NCBI GenBank assembly: GCA_900472925.1
Contig: UCJU01000027.1
Coordinates: forward strand, 1 to 64,000
DNA: 64,000 nucleotides
Direction: 5' to 3'
DNA from: Hyphomicrobiales bacterium
Lineage (GTDB): Bacteria > Pseudomonadota > Alphaproteobacteria > Rhizobiales > Rhizobiaceae
Under the pieces are notes generated by a model. The model did not search any database. It was not told the origin of the DNA and saw nothing but the letters and a program-made list of their open reading frames with translations. Numbering within the stretch: position 1 is the first letter of the stretch; each line of letters opens with the position of its first letter. Below, piece by piece: positions 17,977 through 26,251 of this stretch. The position numbers were made by a program, and so were the translations under genes.

Positions 17977-18567
17977 ATGCTGCGTTTTCTGTCCCGCAAC
18001 AGCGATACACCGGAACTTCGTAACGCCGAATACCTGTTGAGATTGCCGCGTTATTCCGATTACCGGCAGTGGTACAAATTGCGCTCGGACAGCAGGCATT
18101 TTCTCCAGCCGTGGGAACCGACATGGCGCGCCGACGAGTTGACCGAAAGCTCGTTTCGCGTCCGCGTGACCCGCAACGGCCAGGAATTTTCCTCAGGCAT
18201 GGCCATATCGCTGCTGCTCTTTACCCATGATGGAACGCTTCTGGGCGGCATCACCATCGGCTATATCAGGCGCGGCGCCGCGCAAAGTTGCATGATCGGT
18301 TATTGGATAGGCGAGGCTTATGCAGCACAAGGCCATATGTCTGCCGCATTAAAGCTGGTAATACCCTACATCTTCAACGGACTTCAGTTGCACCGTATTG
18401 AGGCAGCCTGTATTCCAGAAAACTTCAAAAGCATACGGCTGCTTGAAAATGCCGGATTTCAGCGGGAAGGTCTCTTGCGGGAATATCTGAAAATAAACGG
18501 CGAATGGCGGGACCATGTTATGTTCTCCCTCATTTCCGACAAGCAAAATACCGCCGGGACGCAGTAG
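17977..18567 (+). CDS. GNAT acetyltransferase, RimJ/RimL-type
   Basis: 196 residues. Begins with the RimJ-type pattern (YLLRLPRYSDYRQWYKLRSDSRHFLQPWEP). The acetyl-CoA region is IGYWIGEAYAAQGHMSAALKLV. The C-terminal signature LHRIEAACIPENFKSIRLLENAGFQREGLLREY is typical of N-terminal acetylases of ribosomal proteins. The target here is not determined. The end is followed 5 bases later by the GGDEF-EAL gene on the same strand, so they are likely co-transcribed. Confidence 0.93.
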   Translation: MLRFLSRNSDTPELRNAEYLLRLPRYSDYRQWYKLRSDSRHFLQPWEPTWRADELTESSFRVRVTRNGQEFSSGMAISLLLFTHDGTLLGGITIGYIRRGAAQSCMIGYWIGEAYAAQGHMSAALKLVIPYIFNGLQLHRIEAACIPENFKSIRLLENAGFQREGLLREYLKINGEWRDHVMFSLISDKQNTAGTQ

Positions 18568-18572
18568 GATAG

Positions 18573-21485
18573 ATGAAATATATTAGCCTTGCGTCGCGCC
18601 TCGTTGGACGTCTTGTGGCCGCAGCGCGTTTTACGCCCCTGCTGTTTTTATTCGTGCTGTTTACCGCACAAGCCCATGCGTTCGAGCCGGTCAAGATTTC
18701 CCGCGATGACACTGCGCTGGATTTGACCGCGACGACGGATATCCACGCCAATCAGGGCGAGGCGTTTCAGGTCTCGACCGCTCCGGGGCCAGATGGGATT
18801 CGCCGCCGTATCGAAGTGCGCGCCTCCTCCTCGACACACCAGGGAGATTGGGCCGTCTTCGCGCTTGCCAATGTCTCCGAAGAGCAATTGGAGCGCGTGA
18901 TCGTCGCGCCGCATTTCCGTCTGGTGAATTCCAAGCTGTTCTGGCCGGATCTCGGTTCGCAACGCATCATCGCCATCACGCCCAGCGAAGGCTTTGCACT
19001 GGACCGCCAACCGAGCGCCGACGCTGACGTTTTCCGCATTACCCTCAATCCTGGCGCAGTGATTACCTTCGTGGCTGAACTGTCCACGCCACAATTGCCG
19101 CAAATCTACCTTTGGGAGCCGGAAGCCTACAAGGATACGATCAACGCGTTCACGCTCTATCGCGGCATTGTTCTGGGCATTGCCGGGCTGTTGGCGGTTC
19201 TTCTGACCATTCTGTTCGTCGTCAAAGGCACGTCCGTTCTGCCTGCCTCCGCAGCGCTATCCTGGGCAGTTCTGGCCTATATCTGCGTCGATTTCGGGTT
19301 TCTGGAAAAGCTTATCACCGTCACCTCCAGCGACGAGCGAATATGGCGCGCGGGTGCCGAGGTGGCGCTCGCGTCCAGTTTCGTGGTCTTTCTGTTCACC
19401 TACCTGAACCTGAACCGCTGGCACGCGCATCTTGGCTACGCAACATTTGCATGGATCATCGGCCTTGGCGCGCTGTTTGGTGTTGCCATCTACGATCCCT
19501 CCATTGCATCGGGCATCGCCCGCCTGTCGTTTGCGCTGACGGCGACCGCCGGTATCGTGCTCATCATCTATCTCGGCTTCAACCGCTACGACCGCGCCAT
19601 TTTGCTTGTGCCGTCATGGGCGCTGATCATTGTCTGGCTGTTTGGCGGCTGGTTGACCGTCACCGGACAACTGGACAACGATATCGTTCAACCGGCGCTG
19701 GGCGGCGGTCTGGTGCTGATCGTGCTTTTGATCGGCTTTACGGTTATCCAGCACGCCTTTGCCGGCAGCGCCTACCAGCAGGGACTGTTTTCCGATCTTG
19801 AGCGGCAATCGCTGGCCCTGACTGGCAGCGGCGATACGGTGTGGGATTGGGACGTAACACGCGACCGCATCGTCACCACGCCCGACGTGTCGGTCAAGCT
19901 CGGCCTTCAGCCCGGGACCATGCATGGTGCCGCACGAAACTGGATCCCGCGCCTTCACCCCGATGACCGCGACCGTTTTAAAGCAACGCTGGACGTTCTG
20001 CTGGACCACCGTAAGGGCCGCCTCAACCACGAATTCCGCATTCGTGCTGAAGACGGGCATTTCCACTGGCTGCAAATTCGCGCGCGGCCTGTGCTCGGTT
20101 CAAACGGCGAAATCATTCGCTGTGTCGGCACCATCACCGATATTACCGAGCAGAAGAACTCCGTAGAGCGGCTGTTGCAGGATGCGTTGAGCGACAATCT
20201 GACAGGCCTGCCCAACCGCCAGGTTTTCCTCGACCGGTTGCAATCGGTCCTCAATCTGGCACCCGAGGGTGAGACCGTTCGCCCGACGGTCATGGCAATC
20301 GATATCGACCGCTACAAGCTGGTCAATGATACGCTTGGCATTGCCGCAGGCGACAATATCCTGATTGCGTTGACACGCCGGTTGCGCCGTCTGCTGAAGC
20401 CTCAAGACACATTAGCGCGGCTTTCGGGTGATGAATTCGGTCTTATCCTGGTTTCAGAGCGCGACCCGCAGCGCGTGGCCGATTTTGCCGATGCCGTGAA
20501 CAAGGCCATCATGGTGCCGATCAATTTCGCCAATCGCGAAATCATTCTGACTGCTTCCATTGGCCTCGTCTCCTGGATCGATCAACAGGAAAATGCTGCT
20601 GGTCTGCTCAGCGATGCCGAGCTTGCCATGTACCGCGCCAAGCGCGCTGGCGGCAACCGCGTGGAGCCCTTCCGCCCGGCCTTCCGCACGTCCGGCACCG
20701 ACCGTTTGCAAATGGAAAGCGATCTGCGTCGTGCCATAGAGCGCAAGGAGCTTTCGCTCGCCTACCAGCCCATCATCAAGCTTGATAATGGCGATCTGGC
20801 AGGCTTCGAAGCGCTGATGCGGTGGGAACACCCCAAACGCGGCACTATTCCGCCGAGTGAATTCATCCCCGTCGCGGAAGCGTCCGGCCTGATCGAGCCG
20901 TTGGGCATGTTCGCTTTGGAGCGTGCGGCGACCGACCTGATGGACTGGCAACACGCCATCGACAAGCTGCCGATCTTCATCTCGGTCAATATTTCCAGCG
21001 CGCAGCTTCTCAATAACGAGCTTTACACCGATGTGCGCAGCATGTTGCAGCGGACGCGCTGCAACCCGAAGCAACTGAAGCTGGAACTAACCGAATCCGT
21101 CGTCATGGAAAATCCGGAGCAGGCTCGGCTTGTTCTGGCAAAGCTGAAGGAAACTGGCCTGAGCCTGGCGCTCGACGACTTCGGCACGGGTTATTCCTCA
21201 CTCGCCTATCTGACCCGCTTTCCCTTCGACACGATCAAGCTGGACAAGGCGCTGGTTGCCAATACCAGCGACAAGCGCAATGTGCTTCTGCGCTCCATCA
21301 TCGCCATGGCGCGTGCGTTGGAAATGCAGGTGGTGGCCGAGGGGATCGAGACGCCGGAGGATGCTGCAGAGCTTGCCCGCATGAATTGTCATTACGGGCA
21401 AAGCTTCCTGTTCGGTACGCCGGATACACCTGATGCGGCGTTGAGGCTGCTACGGGAGCGTTTTCAGGTCGTCAAAAGAGCCTGA
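18573..21485 (+). CDS. Membrane-bound PAS-GGDEF-EAL cyclic-di-GMP protein
   Basis: 970 residues. Signal peptide to about residue 36 (AQAHA), then a periplasmic beta-rich domain, several membrane helices at about 190-410 (7TM-DISM-like layout), a PAS domain at about 412-530, GGDEF at 540-700 and EAL at 726-965. The cyclase signature is SGDEF rather than GGDEF, and the inhibitory site reads KPQD instead of RxxD, so synthesis is doubtful. The EAL domain keeps EALMRW, SVNIS, LTESVVME, DDFGTGYSS and IKLDKAL, so phosphodiesterase activity is expected. It probably lowers c-di-GMP in response to an envelope or ligand signal. Its last 22 bases overlap the convergent metallopeptidase gene. Confidence 0.95.
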   Translation: MKYISLASRLVGRLVAAARFTPLLFLFVLFTAQAHAFEPVKISRDDTALDLTATTDIHANQGEAFQVSTAPGPDGIRRRIEVRASSSTHQGDWAVFALANVSEEQLERVIVAPHFRLVNSKLFWPDLGSQRIIAITPSEGFALDRQPSADADVFRITLNPGAVITFVAELSTPQLPQIYLWEPEAYKDTINAFTLYRGIVLGIAGLLAVLLTILFVVKGTSVLPASAALSWAVLAYICVDFGFLEKLITVTSSDERIWRAGAEVALASSFVVFLFTYLNLNRWHAHLGYATFAWIIGLGALFGVAIYDPSIASGIARLSFALTATAGIVLIIYLGFNRYDRAILLVPSWALIIVWLFGGWLTVTGQLDNDIVQPALGGGLVLIVLLIGFTVIQHAFAGSAYQQGLFSDLERQSLALTGSGDTVWDWDVTRDRIVTTPDVSVKLGLQPGTMHGAARNWIPRLHPDDRDRFKATLDVLLDHRKGRLNHEFRIRAEDGHFHWLQIRARPVLGSNGEIIRCVGTITDITEQKNSVERLLQDALSDNLTGLPNRQVFLDRLQSVLNLAPEGETVRPTVMAIDIDRYKLVNDTLGIAAGDNILIALTRRLRRLLKPQDTLARLSGDEFGLILVSERDPQRVADFADAVNKAIMVPINFANREIILTASIGLVSWIDQQENAAGLLSDAELAMYRAKRAGGNRVEPFRPAFRTSGTDRLQMESDLRRAIERKELSLAYQPIIKLDNGDLAGFEALMRWEHPKRGTIPPSEFIPVAEASGLIEPLGMFALERAATDLMDWQHAIDKLPIFISVNISSAQLLNNELYTDVRSMLQRTRCNPKQLKLELTESVVMENPEQARLVLAKLKETGLSLALDDFGTGYSSLAYLTRFPFDTIKLDKALVANTSDKRNVLLRSIIAMARALEMQVVAEGIETPEDAAELARMNCHYGQSFLFGTPDTPDAALRLLRERFQVVKRA

Positions 21486-22600
21486 TCCTGATGCGCCTGC
21501 TGCTGGAACCCCTGTTGCCAATCGGTCTGCCGTTGAGCCGGGATTTTGTCGTGCAATAGCTTGTGCATGAATTCCAGCTTTTCCACGACTGCGGGAACAA
21601 GCACGAAGGGATAGAGATCCGCCTCGCCCATGCTTCGCTGCATGGAATTGAGCGCGACAGTCAGAGGGATCCACGCATCGACCAGTTGCTGCGCACTTCT
21701 TGCGCTGTAAGGCTCGAAAGCGACATCCGTTTCCAGCTCCCGGTGGCCTTCTGGCTCAATGGCAATACCAAAGGCATGCGCCGTTTCCAGCGTGTCCACG
21801 ATGTGCAGGTAGTGCGCGAAACACTCCGCAAAATCCTCCCAGGGGTGGACCGAGGCATAGGAGCTGATGAACGTGTCCTGCCAGCCTGGACGTGGTCCCT
21901 GCTCGTAATTGCGCTTCAGAGCTTCGCCATAATCCTCACGCTCGTCGCCGAACACGGCGCGACACGCTTCCAATCTGTCCGCATCGCGCACCAGCTTGTT
22001 CCAGATGAAGTGCCCGACCTCATGGCGGAAGTGACCGAGCATTGTGCGGTATGGCTCATTCATGTTGCTCTTGATTTGCTCGCGCGTGGCATCGTCAGAC
22101 TCGGCAGCACGGATCGCGATCAGGCCTTCATCATGGCCAGTCATGGCGGGAATGATGGAGCCATCGGGCGCCACTTCGTCCACCAAGAAGTCGAAGACGA
22201 GACCACCCTGTGGATCGACGTCCCGATTGGGGTGCGGCAGCCTCAACCGCAGCATTGAATAGAACAGGTGTCGCTGGGCTTGGCTCAGCCTGCGCCATTG
22301 TTCGACGCCCTCTTCAGTCGAGGCATCCGGTACGAGCCGGTTGTGGCTGCAGGCTGGACAAAAATTGCTGTTGCTTTCCGCTGGTACGGACCAGTTGCAG
22401 ATGTCGTTGACTTCGTTGGCACAAAACCGGACCTGACGCTCCGGATGCGCCACCAGCGACCAGTTCGGCTCACCGGCGGGCTCAATCGCTTCCATCGACA
22501 TCGTCTGAGGCGCGAAGACCAGACGGTGACCGCATTTGACGCATGAGCGATTGTCGAAATGGACCGGCTGACCGCACGCAGCGCATGAAAATAGGCGCAT
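21464..22600 (-). CDS. Zinc-ribbon plus HExxH putative metallopeptidase
   Basis: 378 residues from the ATG at 22600 (MRLFSCAACGQPVHF). An in-frame start at 22690 lies inside a strong terminator hairpin, which rules against it. The first 120 residues carry several CxxC pairs (CAACG, CVKCG, CPAC), a zinc ribbon. HEVGH at about 193-197 is a gluzincin-type catalytic motif, with the likely third ligand in ECFAHYLHIVDTLE. This layout matches the putative zinc-binding metallopeptidase family (Peptidase_Mx) common in rhizobia. No signal peptide, so cytoplasmic. Its stop lies 22 bases inside the convergent GGDEF-EAL gene. Physiological substrate unknown. Confidence 0.87.
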   Translation of the reverse strand: MRLFSCAACGQPVHFDNRSCVKCGHRLVFAPQTMSMEAIEPAGEPNWSLVAHPERQVRFCANEVNDICNWSVPAESNSNFCPACSHNRLVPDASTEEGVEQWRRLSQAQRHLFYSMLRLRLPHPNRDVDPQGGLVFDFLVDEVAPDGSIIPAMTGHDEGLIAIRAAESDDATREQIKSNMNEPYRTMLGHFRHEVGHFIWNKLVRDADRLEACRAVFGDEREDYGEALKRNYEQGPRPGWQDTFISSYASVHPWEDFAECFAHYLHIVDTLETAHAFGIAIEPEGHRELETDVAFEPYSARSAQQLVDAWIPLTVALNSMQRSMGEADLYPFVLVPAVVEKLEFMHKLLHDKIPAQRQTDWQQGFQQQAHQDQALLTT

Positions 22601-22661
22601 GTATCGCTCCTGGAAACGAGCCGCAAACCGGCTCTCAGCTGAAAAAAATAGGGAGACCACA

Positions 22662-22699
22662 GATAAAAAGCGCATGTGTTTCAAGAACACATGCGCTTT
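22662..22699 (-). terminator. Strong terminator after the CsbD-like gene
   Basis: Perfect 14-bp stem AAAGCGCATGTGTT/AACACATGCGCTTT with a 5-base loop, followed on the minus strand by TTATC so that the tail reads CTTTTTATC. It lies 41 bases past the CsbD-like stop and sets the upstream limit for the metallopeptidase start. Confidence 0.85.
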
Positions 22700-22740
22700 A
22701 ATTCGACTGCCGTCAGCAACTTGGCTGATCTGCAGGCAGA

Positions 22741-22932
22741 TTAGGCCCGGTCTACGACGTCCTTGATGGCGTCCTTGGCTTTGCCAGTCGTCGTCTGGAC
22801 CTTGCCCTTGGTTTCCTGTGCAGCGCCTTCTGCGCGCATACGGTCGTTGTCTGTTGCCTTGCCTACGCCCTGCTTGACCTTGCCTGCAATTTCGTTGGCC
22901 TTGCCAGCGACTTTATCGGATGTGCTACCCAT
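22741..22932 (-). CDS. CsbD-family small stress protein
   Basis: 63 residues, strongly charged and Lys/Ala/Gly-rich, with the repeating pattern [17 protein letters not shown] and [19 protein letters not shown] that defines CsbD-like proteins. These are often general-stress proteins of unknown activity; YjbJ of E. coli is the best known relative. The ribosome site GGGAG lies 8 bases before the ATG. A very strong terminator follows, so it is a single-gene unit. Confidence 0.9.
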   Translation of the reverse strand: MGSTSDKVAGKANEIAGKVKQGVGKATDNDRMRAEGAAQETKGKVQTTTGKAKDAIKDVVDRA

Positions 22933-23028
22933 GATATTTCTCCCTAGTTTTTTTTAACCAGACGTGGCGCTGGCGACCAAAGTAAAAACGTCAGGATCAA
23001 ATTTTGGTTCCGCTAAATTTTAAGTCTC

Positions 23029-23634
23029 TCAAGCATGGCCTGCCTCAGCGGACAACATTCGCGGGTCCACACCCATCAAAGCAAGGGCCCGCTCGTACTT
23101 GGTGTCCAGGAAGCGATCGAAGATCAGGTCCTCGGATGCGGGGCAGTTGAGCCAGCCATTGTTGACCATCTCGTTCTCAAGCTGTCCCGGCCCCCAACCG
23201 GCATAGCCCAGCAGCATTGTTGCCTTGTCTGGTCCCCGCCCACCCGAAATGGCACGCACGATATCGAGCGTGGAGGTGAGGGAAATATCGTCGCTGACGG
23301 GAATGCTGGACTCGCTGCTATAGTCATCGGAGTGCAGCACGAAACCCCTGCCAGCTTCGACAGGCCCGCCACATTGAATAGGAAATTGACGGGTACGATC
23401 CGGCAGCATGATGGCGTCGTTCTGATCCATCATTTTCAGATGCAGCAGCACATCCGTAAATGTGATCCGCTGGGCGCGGTTGATGATGAAGCCGATGGCG
23501 CCCGCATCGGAATGGGCGCAGATATAAACAACCGAACGCTCGAACGAACCGCCCTCAAGTCCCGGCATGGCGATGAGAAAATGGCCGTCCAGAAAGCCGC
23601 GCTCTTTCTTGTCCAGCAGGGTAGAAAAGGTCAC
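23029..23634 (-). CDS. YqgE/AlgH family protein (DUF179)
   Basis: 201 residues from a GTG at 23634 with GGAGG 5 bases upstream. The sequence has the family hallmarks: [36 protein letters not shown] near the start, [14 protein letters not shown] in the middle and [22 protein letters not shown] near the end. Family members are cytoplasmic, fold as an alpha/beta barrel-like domain and have no settled activity. It is divergent from the DsbD-N-like gene, and the two genes plus the peroxiredoxin form a neighbourhood that I recall as common in alphaproteobacteria. Confidence 0.94.
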   Translation of the reverse strand: MTFSTLLDKKERGFLDGHFLIAMPGLEGGSFERSVVYICAHSDAGAIGFIINRAQRITFTDVLLHLKMMDQNDAIMLPDRTRQFPIQCGGPVEAGRGFVLHSDDYSSESSIPVSDDISLTSTLDIVRAISGGRGPDKATMLLGYAGWGPGQLENEMVNNGWLNCPASEDLIFDRFLDTKYERALALMGVDPRMLSAEAGHA

Positions 23635-23792
23635 CGGCGCCTCCGGTCTGCTGTATTCTCATGGAAAGAGTACGGCAAAAGGGTTGGTCATAAACGAAGG
23701 ATGCGACATCAAGGCCAATCAATCAACCGAAAATGATGAAGGGGTGAAAATCGTAACTGGCTCCCTGATAGATGTTAGGCTAGACCGAAAAC

Positions 23793-24641
23793 ATGAACGC
23801 TACGCTCTTTCTTTTCTTACGCGCATCCCTGCCATTGTTTGCTCTTACGCTCGCACTGGTATCTCCCCCCAAACTCGCGCAGGCCGACGTAACGAATTGG
23901 GAAACGAGTGAGGGCGGGCGCATGCGCGTCGTGAGCCAGCCTGCCGATGACACGGGCCGGATCGACGCGGTTTTGCAGATCGAACTCAAGCCCGGCTGGA
24001 TAACCTATTGGCGCGAGCCGGGAGAAGCCGGAATTCCGCCCAAGATCAAGCTCGACCCCTCCAGTGGTGCCACCCTGACGTCGCTGGCGTTTCCAGTGCC
24101 CAAACTCATCAAGAATGACGAGATCAGCGACATCGGTTACGACATGCCGGTCAGCCTGCCCTTCACATTGCAGTCTGAGCCGGGCTCCAGTGAAGACAAG
24201 GCGCGTCTGACCGCTTTCATCGGCGTCTGCCTGAATATCTGCATTCCATTCGAAGCGAATTTCGACATCAGCAAAGATCAGGGCAAAGTGCCGACGGAGG
24301 AAGAGACGCAGGCCGTAGAAACCGCAAATCTGGCGCTGCCAGAACCGGCCAATGATGATTTCCGGGTACAGAATTTCCACATCACGCCGGACAAAACCTT
24401 GCTGGGTGTCGAATTGCGACTACCGGAGAATGCGCCAAAGGAAACCGAAATCTTCGTTGCCGGCCCTTCCGGCTATGCCTATTTCGAGCCGCAGAACATG
24501 GTGCGCGACAAGCGCAAGCTGTCGTTCTACATGAACATAAAGGGACTTCCGAAGTCCTATAATCCCAAGGGTCAACGCTGGACCATCCTGGTGAAATCCG
24601 GTGAGAAGGTGATGGAAGCCCCGCTCGACTTTCCGCAGTGA
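23793..24641 (+). CDS. Periplasmic DsbD N-terminal-domain-like protein
   Basis: 282 residues with a signal peptide (FLRASLPLFALTLALVSPPKLAQA). The mature domain begins with a beta-rich section containing LKPGWITYWREPGEAGIPP and carries a cysteine pair in FIGVCLNICIPF, which matches the reactive pair of the DsbD alpha domain. It lacks DsbD's membrane part and thioredoxin domain, so it would be a stand-alone periplasmic disulfide reductant or copper-handling partner. Upstream of the peroxiredoxin gene by 79 bases. Whether it works with a CcdA-type protein elsewhere is unknown. Confidence 0.87.
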   Translation: MNATLFLFLRASLPLFALTLALVSPPKLAQADVTNWETSEGGRMRVVSQPADDTGRIDAVLQIELKPGWITYWREPGEAGIPPKIKLDPSSGATLTSLAFPVPKLIKNDEISDIGYDMPVSLPFTLQSEPGSSEDKARLTAFIGVCLNICIPFEANFDISKDQGKVPTEEETQAVETANLALPEPANDDFRVQNFHITPDKTLLGVELRLPENAPKETEIFVAGPSGYAYFEPQNMVRDKRKLSFYMNIKGLPKSYNPKGQRWTILVKSGEKVMEAPLDFPQ

Positions 24642-24720
24642 TCAAGACCGAAATTTGCTGGCGACATTGCGAGATCATCCCCCTATAGTCCCGGCGGATC
24701 ATTGCCACAGGAGCAACATT

Positions 24721-25206
24721 ATGACCATCAAGATCGGCGACAAACTTCCATCCGCGACCTTCAAGGAAAAGACGGCTGACGGCCCGGTTGAAACGACGAC
24801 AGACGCGCTTTTCAGCGGCAAGAAGGTCGTTGTTTTCGCTGTTCCAGGGGCGTTCACACCCACCTGCTCGCTGAACCACCTTCCGGGTTATCTCGAAAAC
24901 CGCGATACCATTCTCGCACGCGGCGTTGACGATATCGCCGTTATTTCCGTCAATGACTGGCACGTCATGGGCGCATGGGCACAATCGTCTGGCGGACAGG
25001 GCAAAATCCACTTCCTGGCAGACTGGGATGCATCCTTCACCAAGGCGCTCGGCCTTGATACCGACCTTTCTGCTGGCAGCCTCGGTGTTCGTTCCAAGCG
25101 TTACTCGATGCTCGTGGAAGACGGCGTGGTCAAGTCTTTGAATATTGAAGAAAATCCAGGTCAGGCAACGGTTTCATCCGCTGCGACGATGATCGAACAG
25201 CTTTAA
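24721..25206 (+). CDS. Peroxiredoxin, Prx5/AhpC-TSA type
   Basis: 161 residues from the ATG at 24721, with AGGAG 7 bases upstream; a start 66 bases earlier is in frame but unsupported. The peroxidatic Cys is Cys49 in VPGAFTPTCSLNHLPGY, the PxxxTxxC signature of the PRX5 group. The distal Arg and the C-terminal tail fit the family. It reduces hydroperoxides using glutathione, glutaredoxin or thioredoxin. No second conserved Cys is obvious, so it is 1-Cys or atypical. Perfect hairpin at 25223-25245 follows. Confidence 0.95.
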   Translation: MTIKIGDKLPSATFKEKTADGPVETTTDALFSGKKVVVFAVPGAFTPTCSLNHLPGYLENRDTILARGVDDIAVISVNDWHVMGAWAQSSGGQGKIHFLADWDASFTKALGLDTDLSAGSLGVRSKRYSMLVEDGVVKSLNIEENPGQATVSSAATMIEQL

Positions 25207-25222
25207 TCTGCCTTTCGACGTG

Positions 25223-25245
25223 ATCCTGGGCCTAGAGCCCAGGAT
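25223..25245. repeat. Perfect 9-bp hairpin after the peroxiredoxin gene
   Basis: ATCCTGGGC, loop CTAGA, GCCCAGGAT, 16 bases past the stop at 25206. There is no T run behind it. Either a U-less terminator or a rhizobial intergenic palindrome. Confidence 0.5.
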
Positions 25246-25342
25246 TGACCGGCACTCGGTCCTGATGACGTGCAGCGCGCGCGATCAAGCTCTAAAACAT
25301 GCCTCCTCCCAACCCTTTGTCACGCCATTCTTCCGCCGCAAT

Positions 25343-25371
25343 TGTTATACTATTACAGTAATTATATAACA
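25343..25371 (+). promoter_or_regulatory. Zur-like operator of the zinc operon (two overlapping boxes)
   Basis: TGTTATA-C-TATTACA at 25343-25357 matches the alphaproteobacterial Zur palindrome (TGTTATA-N-TATAACA) with one mismatch. A second right half TATAACA at 25365-25371 overlaps a weaker left half. The box lies 18-46 bases before the small ORF that opens the zinc transporter operon. Repression by zinc-loaded Zur is the expected control. Confidence 0.65.
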
Positions 25372-25388
25372 TTATTGTGAGCATTCAA

Positions 25389-25511
25389 ATGCTGCATGCC
25401 TTCTCTTTTCGACGCCTCCTACAACAATCCATAGCCACGCGCCTCATCATCGCGCTCGTCATTCTCATTCCGCTTTGGCTTGCCATCCAATGGGCCGTGG
25501 TGTTGTCATGA
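25389..25511 (+). CDS. Small membrane protein ORF (40 residues) at the head of the zinc operon
   Basis: ATG at 25389, TGA at 25509-25511, giving 40 residues. The N-terminal third is polar and basic (FSFRRLLQQSIATR). A single hydrophobic helix follows (LIIALVILIPLWLAIQWAVV), so a one-span inner-membrane protein with the basic end in the cytoplasm. The stop overlaps the start of the ATPase gene as ATGA, the same coupling used between the next two genes. The Zur-like boxes end 18 bases upstream. No family recognised. It could be a leader that couples translation, a subunit or a regulator of the transporter. Confidence 0.6.
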   Translation: MLHAFSFRRLLQQSIATRLIIALVILIPLWLAIQWAVVLS

Positions 25512-26251
25512 GCAGCGCTGCGGTGCTGACAATCAATAATCTGACGGTGGCTTACGACCGCCACCCGGCGGTACACCACGTCTCAGGCAGCTTTGCCAAG
25601 GGCAGCCTGACAGCCATCGCAGGCCCGAATGGCGCAGGAAAATCGACCCTGCTGAAGGCGATCATCGGCGACATCAGGGCTTCGCAGGGCTCTGTCGACC
25701 ACACCCTCAAGCGTACCGAATTCGGCTATCTGCCGCAGGCAACGGACATCAACCGCCGTTTTCCCATATCGGTTTTGGAAACGGTGATACTGGGTGTCTG
25801 GAAAACCGCTGGAGCATTTGGCGGCATCTCCCCAAAAGACGAAAAGCGGGCGGAAGAAGCACTGGCGACGGTCGGTCTTTCGGGTTTCGAGAAAAGATCG
25901 ATCGGCGCGCTATCTGCCGGGCAGTTCCAGCGCGTTCTGTTTGCCCGTCTGCTGATGCAGGATGCCAGCGTTATTTTGCTGGATGAACCCTTTACCGCCA
26001 TCGATGCGCGCACGACCCGCGACCTTCTGGATATCGTCACCCATTGGCATGGTGAAGGCCGTACGGTCGTGGCCGTGCTGCATGACTTCGAACAGGTGCG
26101 CGCACATTTTCCGGAAACGCTGCTGATCGCGCGTGAACTCATAGCATGGGGGGCGACATCTCAGGTCATGTCGCCTGTCAATCTGATGCGCGCCCGTATC
26201 ATGGCCGAAAGATGGGATGACTCCAGCGATGTCTGTGAGCCCGCAGCATGA
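25508..26251 (+). CDS. Zinc ABC transporter ATP-binding protein (AztA/ZnuC-like)
   Basis: 247 residues from the ATG at 25508, which overlaps the stop of the small ORF. Walker A GPNGAGKST, Q-loop FGYLPQATDI, signature LSAGQFQRVLFARLL (LSAGQ variant), Walker B VILLDEPFTAID and H-loop VLHDFEQ are all present. It energises uptake of zinc (or manganese) with the permease and binding protein encoded next. The order ATPase-permease-binding protein resembles AztABC of Paracoccus; the name ZnuC is equally used. Overlaps the permease gene by ATGA. Confidence 0.93.
   Translation: MSSAAVLTINNLTVAYDRHPAVHHVSGSFAKGSLTAIAGPNGAGKSTLLKAIIGDIRASQGSVDHTLKRTEFGYLPQATDINRRFPISVLETVILGVWKTAGAFGGISPKDEKRAEEALATVGLSGFEKRSIGALSAGQFQRVLFARLLMQDASVILLDEPFTAIDARTTRDLLDIVTHWHGEGRTVVAVLHDFEQVRAHFPETLLIARELIAWGATSQVMSPVNLMRARIMAERWDDSSDVCEPAA

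Noticed and set aside
22601-22690. Upstream extension of the metallopeptidase
   Set aside because: The start would lie inside the 14-bp terminator hairpin at 22662-22699.
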